A stretch of 41,521 nt of DNA, from positions 1 to 41,521 of IMG/VR virus record IMGVR_UViG_3300016461_000037, one strand, 5' to 3'. The notes below the pieces were generated by a model that was given only the letters and a program-made list of their open reading frames with translations, was not told where the DNA came from and ran no database searches. The position numbers were made by a program, and so were the translations under genes. Positions 6,600 through 15,131 of this stretch are shown one piece after another. Position 1 is the stretch's first letter; the number at the start of each line of letters is the position of its first letter. Origin of the DNA: a virus.

Positions 6600-6774
6600 C
6601 CAAGCATCAACAGCCGGATCACCGCCGTCCCCCAGGGTGCGAGCAAGTTCGGGAAAATTTCCCACCGAGTATACGACAACAAGCGTTGCCAGCGACTGGA
6701 TCGCCCAGGTTGCTGTCGAAGGATACATTTCATATGACCGCAAAGGGGGGCCGCGATGCAACCGGCCCCGATAG
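6583..6774 (+). CDS. Hypothetical small early protein
   Basis: 63-residue protein starting at ATG 6583 with GAGGG just upstream, inside the end of the Cro-like gene. The N-terminal 35 residues are Ser/Pro/Arg-rich and likely disordered; the rest contains SVASDWIAQVAVEGYISYD, probably a short helix and strand. It overlaps the next gene by 19 bases, so it is part of the rightward early operon. No family recognised; support comes from ribosome-binding site and spacing more than from the protein itself. Confidence 0.5.
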   Translation: MAKHTDQASTAGSPPSPRVRASSGKFPTEYTTTSVASDWIAQVAVEGYISYDRKGGPRCNRPR

Positions 6775-7190
6775 CAATCGAGAAGCACAAGTTTCGCGTC
6801 ACCTATCACGCGGTAACACGATACATTCAACGCATCCTCGGAGTGGTAGTCAGCACCCCAGCAGGGGCTTCTCATAAAGCTATTGCACTCGCTCATTGCG
6901 ACGCTGTCTCCAAAACGATGGATGACATCAAAACGATTATACTTTGCCCGGCGGTGATCACCGCTTGCCTGGCGGGAATGACGACAGTTTCAACGCGTTC
7001 ATTCCGCGTGATTGTCACGCCGGCGACCGGCGTCGTGGTCACGGTGGCGGAACCCCACGGCAGACGGGTACCCAGACGCAAGCTCCAGCTTAAGTCTCGC
7101 CGAGAACATCACAAGATTACCAACGAATTGAACCGGCGTCAGAAGCGGCGGCCTTCAGCTCGACAAGCAGAGCCGGAGGGCGCGGATTGA
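6756..7190 (+). CDS. Conserved phage protein with HAVxRYIxR motif, unknown function
   Basis: 144-residue protein with ATG 6756 preceded by AAAGGGGGG. Near the start is FRVTYHAVTRYIQRILGV, which resembles the DHAxxRYLER motif of a small conserved phage protein family of unknown role. The middle ends with a strand-rich ATGVVVTVAEP, and the C-terminus is very basic (about 100-140, with several Arg/Lys pairs), so nucleic-acid binding is plausible. Its stop overlaps the TTG start of the replication gene (TTGA). Confidence 0.6.
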   Translation: MQPAPIAIEKHKFRVTYHAVTRYIQRILGVVVSTPAGASHKAIALAHCDAVSKTMDDIKTIILCPAVITACLAGMTTVSTRSFRVIVTPATGVVVTVAEPHGRRVPRRKLQLKSRREHHKITNELNRRQKRRPSARQAEPEGAD

Positions 7191-8083
7191 CCATTATTAC
7201 TCGTCAGCGATCCGACAAGTTTGCGATCATACCAAACGCAGTTGCAGAGGATAACCGCTTATCCTTCGCTGCACGCGGCCTTCTGGTTTACCTGCTTGCC
7301 AAGCCGAACAATTGGCAGGTCAAGATCAGCGATATCCGGTCTTCTGGCGGCATTGGTCGGGACCTCGCGTATAAATTGCTCGATGAATTGAAGGTGGCCG
7401 GATACATCGAAATTGAGAAAAAGAGGACGGCGCCCGGCACATTCGCCTCCCACAATTATGTCGTTTACGACAACGCCATCCCCGGAAATCTACCACTTCC
7501 TGAAAATGCGGAAGTGGCCGCGCCACGTACTGAATATCCGGAAGTGGTCAATCCAGTTCCGTGTTTACCGGATACGGATGAGCCGTATCCGGTAAACACG
7601 GACGCTATAATAAATACTAAGAAAATAACAAATACCCATTCTTCCCCCCTACCCCCAGAGCGGCTAGCAGGGTCAAGGTTTGTCGACCTCTGGGATGCTT
7701 GGCCAGCTCGAGAACGGCCGGACAACCGACGCCTGGCTGAAACACTGTTCGGAAAGCTACGAGACCACGACCAGGTTTCGGCGATCAAACACGCTGATGC
7801 CTACCGCAACATGCACGTGCTGCGTTCCTCTCCCTACCGGATGATTCCGTACCTTAAGCAAAAGGGCTTTCGAGAGTTTGAGGGAGCGCCACCCCTTAAT
7901 CGCCATGGCAATTTCGAGATCACACCAGAACGCCCGGAGTGGCGCACTTGGATAAACGATATCCGTGACCGAAACGGAGACCGCGTTGCGGAGATCGCGA
8001 GCGAAAGCAAGGTCCTGTCAGTCAAAACACGCTGGCCCGTCGGTTACACGCCCCTGCCAGAACAACTTTCCACCCACGTCTAG
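7187..8083 (+). CDS. Replication initiator-like protein
   Basis: 298-residue protein. The N-terminal 75 residues are a winged-helix domain of the phage replication/helix-turn-helix type: [39 protein letters not shown], then a helix and YIEIEKKR wing. A Pro/Asp-rich linker (about 95-160) is encoded by DNA with iteron-like repeats, a perfect inverted repeat and an AT-rich run, like the origin inside lambda gene O. The C-terminal part ([20 protein letters not shown]) is a helical domain seen in other phage replication proteins. The start is TTG at 7187, coupled to the previous stop, with GGAGGG six bases upstream. No helicase or primase gene is visible nearby, so host DnaB/DnaC functions are probably recruited. 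Confidence 0.75.
   Translation: MTIITRQRSDKFAIIPNAVAEDNRLSFAARGLLVYLLAKPNNWQVKISDIRSSGGIGRDLAYKLLDELKVAGYIEIEKKRTAPGTFASHNYVVYDNAIPGNLPLPENAEVAAPRTEYPEVVNPVPCLPDTDEPYPVNTDAIINTKKITNTHSSPLPPERLAGSRFVDLWDAWPARERPDNRRLAETLFGKLRDHDQVSAIKHADAYRNMHVLRSSPYRMIPYLKQKGFREFEGAPPLNRHGNFEITPERPEWRTWINDIRDRNGDRVAEIASESKVLSVKTRWPVGYTPLPEQLSTHV
7493..7640. other. Putative replication origin inside the initiator gene
   Basis: Three copies of an octamer lie here: CCACTTCC (7493-7500, inverted) and GGAAGTGG at 7510-7517 and 7540-7547, the last two exactly 30 bp apart and part of a 9-bp repeat CGGAAGTGG. Next is a perfect 19-bp inverted repeat (7559-7577 and 7583-7601) around the spacer ATGAG, then an AT-rich tract from about 7605 to 7637. 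Iterons, palindrome and AT-rich unwinding region inside a replication gene match the layout of lambdoid origins. No replication data support it here. Confidence 0.6.
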
Positions 8084-8101
8084 CTGAAGAAGGAAACTGT
8101 C

Positions 8102-8179
8102 ATGCCAATAGAACTTCCCCGCGATCATCTCGTCAGGATTGCGGACCAGTTGTCCCGCATCGAGAAGGCCCTTGGATGA
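8102..8179 (+). CDS. 25-residue micro-ORF before the GapR-like gene
   Basis: ATG at 8102 with AAGGAA at good spacing upstream; the stop overlaps the start of the GapR-like gene (ATGA). The predicted peptide [20 protein letters not shown] plus five residues looks like a single amphipathic helix. It could be a real small protein or a leader that couples translation of the next gene. There are no domain data; the ribosome-binding site and ATGA coupling are the support. Confidence 0.5.
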   Translation: MPIELPRDHLVRIADQLSRIEKALG

Positions 8180-8541
8180 CCGGCACTGTTCCGCTTAATA
8201 TCCACGTCAATGTAGCTCCCGCGCGGCCGAGTGGCGGCGAGGTTCCGCTGGCGCAGCGCGGCAACGTCGAAATGTTTGATGCCGATGAAACTGGTGAAAC
8301 CCGCGTTGAGGCAGTCGCCGCGGCGGAATTGCGCCAGTTCATCGAGCGCATCGAACGCCTCGAAGAAGAGAAGGTGACGCTGCAGGATGACATCAAGGAA
8401 ATCATGGGGGAGGCCAAGGGACGTGGCTATGACACCAAGATCATCCGCGTAATCGTCCGCCTTCGCAAAAAAGATGCCAACGAGCGCAAGGAAGAGGAAG
8501 CCATCCTCGAACTGTACTGCAACGCATTGGGGATGGTTTGA
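8176..8541 (+). CDS. GapR-like DUF2312 DNA-binding protein
   Basis: 121-residue protein. Residues 48-121 match the DUF2312/GapR domain closely: [19 protein letters not shown], then [18 protein letters not shown], then [31 protein letters not shown]. GapR is an alphaproteobacterial dimer/tetramer coiled-coil protein that encircles overtwisted DNA ahead of moving polymerases and helps gyrase. The first 45 residues are a poorly conserved Pro/Gly/Ala-rich extension. Its place right after the replication gene suggests a role in phage DNA replication or packaging topology. It is coupled to the micro-ORF before it and to the gene after it (TGATG). Confidence 0.9.
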   Translation: MTGTVPLNIHVNVAPARPSGGEVPLAQRGNVEMFDADETGETRVEAVAAAELRQFIERIERLEEEKVTLQDDIKEIMGEAKGRGYDTKIIRVIVRLRKKDANERKEEEAILELYCNALGMV

Positions 8542-8819
8542 TGGGCCCCGACCGACAAGCGCTGAAGATAATCGAACGGTTCCGCGTCGATATCGTCGCC
8601 AATTTGCTGTTCACTTGGAGCAACGAGGATCTCGCGCAGCCCATCATGCACCATCTGGTGATAGCGTCTGCGCCCTCTCCCACGAAGGACGCCTTGGCGA
8701 ATGGCCTGCTGGCAGGTGATTTGCGCGCTACGGGCCATTCCCTGTCAGGCGAGCTGGAACTCACCGCGCTTGGTCGATTGGCCGTACGCCGGATGCGCAA
8801 GCGCGTCGGTATGAATTGA
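8541..8819 (+). CDS. Hypothetical phage protein
   Basis: 92-residue protein starting at ATG 8541, one base overlapping the GapR-like stop. It is mostly helical: ALKIIERFRVDIVANLLFTW, then NEDLAQPIMHHLVIASAP, ending in ELTALGRLAVRRMRKRVG with a basic tail. The last part could be a winged-helix end, as often annotated in small phage regulators, but I do not recognise a family. It lies between the GapR-like and small-terminase genes in the rightward operon. Confidence 0.6.
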   Translation: MGPDRQALKIIERFRVDIVANLLFTWSNEDLAQPIMHHLVIASAPSPTKDALANGLLAGDLRATGHSLSGELELTALGRLAVRRMRKRVGMN

Positions 8820-8832
8820 CGGTGGTGTTGGC

Positions 8833-9426
8833 GTGAAGACAGCGCATAAGCCTCGCAAGCAGAGCAAGGTTGCAGTCCATCCATTGACGGCGCAACAAGA
8901 GCTTTTTGTTGTTGAATACCTCGTCGACTTGAATGCGACGCAGGCGGCGATCCGCGCTGGATACAGCGCGAAGACCGCCGCGCAGCAGGGATCGCGCTTG
9001 TTAAGCAATGTTAAGGTTCAGTCCGAAATTGCCGCCGCATTCCAAGCGCGCATCCAACGCATTGAATTCGACTCTGATCGGCTGCTCAACAAACTGGTCG
9101 AAGAGGAAGAGCACGCGAACATCAAGGCCATCTACAACGAGGACGGCTCAATCAAGAACGTGCTCGAATGGCCGGACCTCTTCTGTTCGGGCATCGTCGC
9201 CCAGATCGACACCGAGCTGATCTACGAGGGTTTCGGCAAAGACCGAACGCTTATCGGCGAGGTCCAGAAGGTCAAGTTCAATTGGGACCGGATGAAGCGC
9301 CGTGAGCTGCTTGGCCGTCACACGAAGGTCCAAGCGTTCAAGGACAAGGTCGATGTAGACCTCAGTGATCCGCTCATGCAGCTGATGGAGCAGATCGCCG
9401 GCAACAGCATTAAGCCGCGAGGGTAG
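8833..9426 (+). CDS. terS: Terminase small subunit
   Basis: 197-residue member of the Terminase_2 family, which recognises the packaging site on phage DNA and hands it to the large subunit. The N-terminal signature is clear: LTAQQELFVVEYLVDLNATQ, AAIRAGYSAKTAAQQGSRLL (a helix-turn-helix), then NVKVQSEIAAAF. The C-terminal part is a helical oligomerisation region. The start is GTG at 8833 with a weak GGTGGTG upstream. The large subunit starts five bases after its stop. Confidence 0.9.
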   Translation: MKTAHKPRKQSKVAVHPLTAQQELFVVEYLVDLNATQAAIRAGYSAKTAAQQGSRLLSNVKVQSEIAAAFQARIQRIEFDSDRLLNKLVEEEEHANIKAIYNEDGSIKNVLEWPDLFCSGIVAQIDTELIYEGFGKDRTLIGEVQKVKFNWDRMKRRELLGRHTKVQAFKDKVDVDLSDPLMQLMEQIAGNSIKPRG

Positions 9427-9431
9427 CGCTG

Positions 9432-10976
9432 GTGCTGACAACCGATCTCTCCCAAATGACGCCGAAAGAGATGATAGCAAACCTCAGTGATCCTCACTGG
9501 CGGCTGCGCAATCTCTATTGGGTGTCAGACAAGGACGGAAATCCGGTCAAGTTCGTACCGTGGCCCGAGCAAGAACGGTTCCTCAACAATATCTGGTACC
9601 GGAACGTCATTCCAAAGGCCCGACAGCGCGGCTTCAGCACCGTGGTACAGCTGATGATCCTCGACGCCTGCATATTCAATCCGAATACCGCAGCGGCCAT
9701 CATCGCCCAGGACGATACAACCGCACTCCAAATCTTTGCCAAGAAGATCAAGTTCGCATGGGACCGACTGCCAGCGATCGTGCGCGCAATGTTCCCCCTG
9801 AAGTACGACAATCGCCACGAAATGGCGTGGCAGAGCGGGTCGAACATCATCGTCGCGACATCGACGCGCGGCGGCACACTGCAATATCTGCATGTGTCAG
9901 AATTCGGCAAGATTTGCGCCGAAAACCCAATACACGCTACGGAAATCCAAGAAGGCGCTTTGCCATCAGTCGGCCAGTATGGCGTTATCGTCATCGAGTC
10001 CACCGTCGAAAGCCCATTCGGAATATTCTCCGACATGGTGCGCACGGCTGAAGCGACAGAACAGCTCGGGCGCAATCTCTCGCCCATGGACTACCGCCTG
10101 CACTTTGCATCGTGGTGGGATGCTGACGAATACGAAACCGATCCAGACAACGTTATCATTTCGTCGAAAGATAACGCCTATTTCTACCGCATCGAAGGCG
10201 AGATCGGACGTGAAATCAGTCTGCGCAAGCGCGCCTGGTACGTGGCAACTCGTGACAACACCTTCGGCGGTAGCAATGAAAAGATGTGGCGGCAGTATCC
10301 GTCCACGCTGAAGGAAGCCTTCACGGTATCGAGCGAAGGTTTGTGGTTATCCGAGCAAATGGCTATGGCGCGCCGGCAAAATCGCATTTGCCGTGTGCCG
10401 GTTGCGCTTGGCATCCCCGTCAACACCTTCTGGGATCTGCGTGACAACAAGGTTGTCTGGTTTCACCAGCGCGTCGGCCCGTGGGACCATTTTGTCCGGT
10501 ACGTCGAGGCCACAGGAGAGCCGTACAACACCGTCGTCAAGCAGATGAACGAAATCCAGAGCGAAGAAGGGTTTGTCTGGGGTAGGCATTTCCTCCCACA
10601 CGACGGAAACACAAAGATCGACGGTGCGGAGACGATCAAGACCCCGCATGACATCCTCTACGAACTTGGACTTCGCAACATCGAGATCGTGCCACGCGTC
10701 GCTCACTTGACCACAGGTATCGATTTGTTGCGGGCCGACATGGCGAACTATCGCATCGACGAAGTGCACTGCGCGCCAGGCATCCGCCACATGGACGGAT
10801 ACTCGAAGGTCTGGAACAACCGCATGTCGATCTGGAGCGAGGACGTGGCCTCGAACGGCCACGATCACGCTACCGACGCGATCCGCCAGAAGGCCCAGAT
10901 CGCACATGAATTCGCGGCGATCATGGCCGGAACATCAACACCAAAACGCAGAAACAGAAGTGGAATGGCAGCGTGA
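9432..10976 (+). CDS. terL: Terminase large subunit
   Basis: 514-residue packaging motor. The ATPase half shows an adenine-binding region, a degenerate Walker A KARQRGFST at 62-70, a Walker B-like LHVSEFG with Glu157, and a coupling motif VIESTVES near 187-194. The nuclease half has Asp335 in NTFWDLRDN and the late acidic pair in GHDHATDAIR (Asp478, Asp482), as in RNase-H-fold terminase nucleases. It powers DNA translocation into proheads and cuts concatemers. Start GTG at 9432 with GAGGG upstream. The stop overlaps the next start (GTGA). Confidence 0.95.
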   Translation: MLTTDLSQMTPKEMIANLSDPHWRLRNLYWVSDKDGNPVKFVPWPEQERFLNNIWYRNVIPKARQRGFSTVVQLMILDACIFNPNTAAAIIAQDDTTALQIFAKKIKFAWDRLPAIVRAMFPLKYDNRHEMAWQSGSNIIVATSTRGGTLQYLHVSEFGKICAENPIHATEIQEGALPSVGQYGVIVIESTVESPFGIFSDMVRTAEATEQLGRNLSPMDYRLHFASWWDADEYETDPDNVIISSKDNAYFYRIEGEIGREISLRKRAWYVATRDNTFGGSNEKMWRQYPSTLKEAFTVSSEGLWLSEQMAMARRQNRICRVPVALGIPVNTFWDLRDNKVVWFHQRVGPWDHFVRYVEATGEPYNTVVKQMNEIQSEEGFVWGRHFLPHDGNTKIDGAETIKTPHDILYELGLRNIEIVPRVAHLTTGIDLLRADMANYRIDEVHCAPGIRHMDGYSKVWNNRMSIWSEDVASNGHDHATDAIRQKAQIAHEFAAIMAGTSTPKRRNRSGMAA

Positions 10977-11452
10977 CAACCATCGCGTATCGAGAAGGCG
11001 TGCTCGCAGCTGACAGCATGCTCAGCGGAAATGACACCAATTGGGGATCAGTCTCGAAGCTGATCAAATCAAAACATGGTGCAATCGGCGGTGCCGTGGG
11101 GAGACTGGAAAGCACACTTGAATTTCTGGCGTGGCTGGAATTGTTCGACCCGGCGCCGGCAACAGACAGGCTCGACTTCGCGCCAGTGTGTGACGGCGCA
11201 GATGGATTGATCATTACCAGGCTCGGGCGATTGCTACTTTGGACCGGCGGCCGCCAGCTCGTCCTACTTGAAGCACCATTCACCGCCATCGGAACGGGTG
11301 CAAAGATCGCAATGGGAGCCATGGCCGCCGGTGCCGGCGCCGAGCAGGCCGTTCGCATTGCCAGAGAATACGATGTTTACACAGGCGGTAGAATCGTCAC
11401 ACTGCGCAACGATGCACATTCCTCGCCCCAATCGAGGAGTATAGCGCAATGA
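10973..11452 (+). CDS. HslV/proteasome-like Ntn hydrolase
   Basis: 159-residue protein that looks like a 20S-proteasome or HslV beta subunit. It starts MTTIAYREGVLAADSM, so removal of Met exposes Thr2 as N-terminal nucleophile; AADS supplies the usual Asp and SKLIK the usual Lys. The C-terminal part FTAIGTGAKIAMGAM, then AEQAVRIAREYDVYTGG matches the conserved IGSGxxxA and AxxxDxxTGG regions. Such genes occur in alphaproteobacterial phages near terminase genes; the role may be processing of virion proteins or blocking host HslUV. No unfoldase partner is visible here. GTG start, coupled on both sides by four-base overlaps. Confidence 0.8.
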   Translation: MTTIAYREGVLAADSMLSGNDTNWGSVSKLIKSKHGAIGGAVGRLESTLEFLAWLELFDPAPATDRLDFAPVCDGADGLIITRLGRLLLWTGGRQLVLLEAPFTAIGTGAKIAMGAMAAGAGAEQAVRIAREYDVYTGGRIVTLRNDAHSSPQSRSIAQ

Positions 11453-11883
11453 CCAGCGTGATCGATCTATCGTTGCGCCATTTCACCCAGACCCACGGTG
11501 ACATCTTCGTCATCGGGTCATGGGTTGAATTAGAAGGTCGACATCGGCCCTGCCTCATCCTTATCCGTACCGGCGACGAAGGCGGCGAGCACTGCATACC
11601 GTGCGTACTTTCGCTCGATAAGGCATGGATATGGTCTGAAGACGTTGGAGATCCGCAGGCTGCAGCGCGCATGGCTTGGCGGTTCATGCAGGCTCTCCGG
11701 ATGAATGAGCACGACCAGCGCAACTTCTTCCGCATCCACACCATCATCAACGATCACCTGGGCGATTTGCTCACCATACCTCCATACGCCGCGCTGCGCG
11801 GTTCGGAGGTCGTTGCGGAGCTGACCGTCACTGACAATCGCACAGGCAAAACCAAAGAAGTCGAGATTCGCGAAGATGTTTGA
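11449..11883 (+). CDS. Hypothetical protein between Ntn hydrolase and portal
   Basis: 144-residue soluble protein starting at ATG 11449 (ATGA overlap) and ending eight bases inside the portal gene. The N-terminus is strand-rich (GDIFVIGSWVELEGRHRPC), followed by HCIPCVLSLDKAWIW with a CxxC-like pair, a helix with Arg/Met, and a strand-rich end (GSEVVAELTVTDNRTGK). No family recognised. Its fixed position between terminase and portal suggests a head-assembly helper or partner of the Ntn hydrolase. Confidence 0.65.
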   Translation: MTSVIDLSLRHFTQTHGDIFVIGSWVELEGRHRPCLILIRTGDEGGEHCIPCVLSLDKAWIWSEDVGDPQAAARMAWRFMQALRMNEHDQRNFFRIHTIINDHLGDLLTIPPYAALRGSEVVAELTVTDNRTGKTKEVEIREDV

Positions 11884-14176
11884 TCTTTCGGCCACGGATG
11901 GTTCAGTCCGCAAAAAAGCATATGACAGCCCCATCCCGGCCGACAAGGCCAGCGAGCGCGCAATCACGGGCAACGCGCTTGATAGCGGCAAGATGGCCGA
12001 GCTGCATAAGCTGCTGCTCGACATGTACGTCCGTGAGATCGATCGACAGCATGACAACCGCATCGCGCAGGCTGTCGAAGAAGACTTCTACGACAACATT
12101 CAGTGGCGCGAAGAGGACGCCCAGACGTTGAAGGATCGCGGCCAGGTGCCGCTGGTCTACAACGTCATTTCCGCATCGGTCGATTGGGTTACAGGCACGG
12201 AAAAGAAGACGCGCACCGATTACAAGATCCTGCCTCGCCGCAAGGAAGACAGCAAGCCCGCAGAGCGCAAGACCTCGCTCATGAAGTATCTGTCGGACGT
12301 GAACCGGACACCATTCCATACATCTCGCGCGTTCGAGGACGCAGTGAAGGTCGGGATTGGCTGGCTTGAGGACGGCGCGAACCATGATAGCGAACTTGAG
12401 ATCATTTACTCGAGATATGAGAGCTGGCGGAACATCCTTTGGGACAGCGCAGCAACCGAACTCGATTTGAGCGATGGACGCTTCATCTTCCGCTCCAAAT
12501 GGGTTGACCTCGACATTGGACAGGCGATGTTCCCAAAACGCAAGAACCTGCTCGCCCGTTCAGCAGCATACGACAACGAATTTATCGGCCTTGATCAATA
12601 TGGCGACGAGGCCATGGATCAGCAGGAATTCGAGCTCGAACGCAACGGCCAGTCCACCCGAAGCGACAACGTCACCGGCGGCTACCAGCGCAAGCGCGTC
12701 CGGATCATTGAAGGATGGATCAGGCGTCCCGTGCCGACGGACAGACTGCAGGGCGGCATGTTTACTGGCGAAGTTTACGATGCACGTTCAGCTGGTCATC
12801 GCGAGTCAGTTGAAAGCGGCGATGCGGAGATCATCACCAAGCCAACAATGCGCATGCACGTGGTACTTTTCACGGAAATGGGCTTGCTATGGCACAGCCC
12901 GTCACCTTACCGGCACAACAAGTTCCCGTTCACACCGATCTGGGCATACAAGCGCGGCCGGGATGGCCTGCCCTACGGCATGATTCGGCGTATCAAGGAC
13001 ATGCAGGAGGACGTCAACAAGCGTGCTTCCAAGGCCCTCCATATCCTGTCGACCAATAAGACCATCATGGATGAGGGTGCTGTCGACGACATCAACGAGT
13101 ACATCGAAGAAATTGCCCGTCCTGACGCGGTCATCGTCAAGAAGGCCGGAAAGAACATCGAGGTCAATGTCGATCGAGATCTATCGCAGTACCAGCTCGA
13201 CCTCATGTCGCGCTCGATCAGCATGATCCAGCAGGCCTCCGGCGTAACTGACGAGTCGATGGGGCGAACCACAAATGCGAGTTCCGGCATCGCGATCAAG
13301 CGGCGCCAGGACCAAGGTTCTATGGCGTCCGCAAAATACTTCGACAATCTGTTCTTTGCGTCACAGGTGCGCGGCGAGAAACAGTTGTCGCTCATTGAGC
13401 AGTTCATTGAGGAAAAGAAGGCTTTTCGCATCACCAACAAACGCGGCACGCCCGAGTACATCGAAGTCAACAACGGCGATCCGCAGAACGATATTGTTCG
13501 GTCGAAGGCGGATTTCATCATATCCGAAGAGGACTGGCACGCGTCGCAGCGTCAGGCCGCCGTAGACCAGTTGATGGAAACCATGACCCGATTCCCTCCG
13601 GAGGTAATCATGGTCATTCTCGATCTCGTTGTTGAAAACATGGATCTACCGAACCGCGAAGAGATCGTGAAGCGTATCCGTGCCATGACGCATCAGCGCG
13701 ACCCCGACGCGGAAGAGCCGACACCTGAAGAAATTCAGCAGCAGCAGGCCGCCGAAGAGCAGGCAAAGGCGGCGCAGGTTGCGCAGATGGCCCAGCTTAA
13801 ACTCCTGTTGGCGCAGGCCGAAAAACTGTCCGCCGACGCTGCCAAGTCCAATGCCCAGGTCGATCAGATCAAAGCGGGGAGTGTGAACCTTCAGATCGAT
13901 GCGCTTATCAAGGCGTTGTCGGCCGGAATGACAACGGCTCAGACGCCACAGATTGCGCCCATCGCCGATCACATCCTCAGTGAAGCGGGATATGTCGGCA
14001 AGACCGGCCAGGCCGAACAGGCAGCGGCGGAGCAACAGCAGGCACAACCACCGTCGCCGGCAGCTTTGCAATCGCAACCCGGCCTAACTCCAGAAGCACC
14101 TCAACAGGCCTCCTCGCAAGACGGCCAACCACCGCAACCCGCTCTTTCTCAGCAGCCCGGCTTGATGCCAGCTTAA
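11876..14176 (+). CDS. Portal protein, P22 type
   Basis: 766-residue portal, close to the 725 residues of P22 gp1. It forms the dodecameric ring through which DNA enters and leaves the head. Typical regions are the N-terminal FYDNIQWREEDAQTLKDRGQ, PLVYNVISASVDWVTGTEKK, TDYKILPRR, and later FTPIWAYKRGRDGLPYGMIR with an IKDMQEDVNKRASKALHIL stem helix. The C-terminal 150 residues are Gln/Ala-rich with a coiled coil (about 615-670) and a disordered Pro/Gln tail, like the barrel or tail of long portals. It starts inside the previous gene (ATG 11876). Confidence 0.92.
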   Translation: MFDLSATDGSVRKKAYDSPIPADKASERAITGNALDSGKMAELHKLLLDMYVREIDRQHDNRIAQAVEEDFYDNIQWREEDAQTLKDRGQVPLVYNVISASVDWVTGTEKKTRTDYKILPRRKEDSKPAERKTSLMKYLSDVNRTPFHTSRAFEDAVKVGIGWLEDGANHDSELEIIYSRYESWRNILWDSAATELDLSDGRFIFRSKWVDLDIGQAMFPKRKNLLARSAAYDNEFIGLDQYGDEAMDQQEFELERNGQSTRSDNVTGGYQRKRVRIIEGWIRRPVPTDRLQGGMFTGEVYDARSAGHRESVESGDAEIITKPTMRMHVVLFTEMGLLWHSPSPYRHNKFPFTPIWAYKRGRDGLPYGMIRRIKDMQEDVNKRASKALHILSTNKTIMDEGAVDDINEYIEEIARPDAVIVKKAGKNIEVNVDRDLSQYQLDLMSRSISMIQQASGVTDESMGRTTNASSGIAIKRRQDQGSMASAKYFDNLFFASQVRGEKQLSLIEQFIEEKKAFRITNKRGTPEYIEVNNGDPQNDIVRSKADFIISEEDWHASQRQAAVDQLMETMTRFPPEVIMVILDLVVENMDLPNREEIVKRIRAMTHQRDPDAEEPTPEEIQQQQAAEEQAKAAQVAQMAQLKLLLAQAEKLSADAAKSNAQVDQIKAGSVNLQIDALIKALSAGMTTAQTPQIAPIADHILSEAGYVGKTGQAEQAAAEQQQAQPPSPAALQSQPGLTPEAPQQASSQDGQPPQPALSQQPGLMPA

Positions 14177-14198
14177 CTCCCCCAGCCCGAAAGGAACT

Positions 14199-15107
14199 AT
14201 GCATATGCCTCCCTTGAAGTATTCACCAGAAGAGATGGAACTGTTGTCCGACGAGGAACGCGAGGGCCTGCTCGAAGACGTCGACAACGAGGACACGGAC
14301 CTTGAAGACGACGATACCACCGGCGGCACCGAAACCGCACCGATCGTCGAGGATGACACCAGCGGGCTCGGCGCCGATCCGCTGAAACCAGCGCCCACTG
14401 TTGAAGACGTTGTTGACCCTGCGAAGAAGGAAGTGATTTCGGCGGCCTTGGATCATACCGGCGATGCCTCGGATGTTCCTACCACGCCGGCGTTTCCAAA
14501 ATTCGAAGCGCCAGCCGACAGCACGGAAAAGCTCAAAACCATTGAAGAGCAGATTGACGCTCTCGCAGTTAAATTCGATGACGGCGAGTTGTCGGCCGCC
14601 GAATATCGGGCCCAGACCAAACCGCTTGAGGCTGAACAGCGCAAGATTGAGCGGGTGCTGGAGCGCGCCGAGCTATCTCGCGACGTATCGGTCGAGACGT
14701 GGACAGGTTCAACCGTTCCGCAGTTCTTTGAAGCACATCCGCAATACAAGGAAGGCGGTGCGATGTACGCAGCGCTCGACAATCAGGTGCGCATCATCCA
14801 GGCCGAGTCCGCCAACCCGTTTGATCCGTCGATCCTGGCTCGCGCGCACAAAGCGGTGCAGACGGAAATGCGCAAGGCTCTCGGTCTGCCTGACGAAGAA
14901 AAAGACACACAGAAGCAGACGCCGAAGCCAAAGCGCGATCTTCCACCGTCACTCGTCGGCGTTCCCGCGGCGGACATCACTGACACGCAAGACAACAGTG
15001 AGTTCGCATATCTCGACAGACTGCAGGACAAGGGCGGCACGGCGTTCGAGGATGCCTTGGCGAAACTCACGGACGAGCAGCGCGACCGCTACTTGTTCGC
15101 CAATTAA
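14199..15107 (+). CDS. Scaffold-like head assembly protein
   Basis: 302-residue acidic protein with no recognised catalytic motif. The first 90 residues are very Asp/Glu-rich and disordered, residues 100-150 form a helical segment (KLKTIEEQIDALAVKFDDG, then LEAEQRKIERVLERAE), and the C-terminal half has FEAHPQYKEGGAMYAALDNQ and HKAVQTEMRKALGL. Position between portal and capsid plus acidic helical nature fits a scaffolding protein. GAAAGGAAC precedes ATG 14199; a second ATG at 14205 is also possible. Family not identified by name. Confidence 0.65.
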   Translation: MHMPPLKYSPEEMELLSDEEREGLLEDVDNEDTDLEDDDTTGGTETAPIVEDDTSGLGADPLKPAPTVEDVVDPAKKEVISAALDHTGDASDVPTTPAFPKFEAPADSTEKLKTIEEQIDALAVKFDDGELSAAEYRAQTKPLEAEQRKIERVLERAELSRDVSVETWTGSTVPQFFEAHPQYKEGGAMYAALDNQVRIIQAESANPFDPSILARAHKAVQTEMRKALGLPDEEKDTQKQTPKPKRDLPPSLVGVPAADITDTQDNSEFAYLDRLQDKGGTAFEDALAKLTDEQRDRYLFAN

Positions 15108-15131
15108 ACCAGACAGAAAGGCACGACTTAC

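Noticed and set aside
10640-10660. CGCATGACAT, a partial look-alike of the leader block GCGCATGANGTGC
   Set aside because: It is inside the terminase gene, lacks GTGC, a -10-like box, a pairing arm and a start codon at the expected distance.
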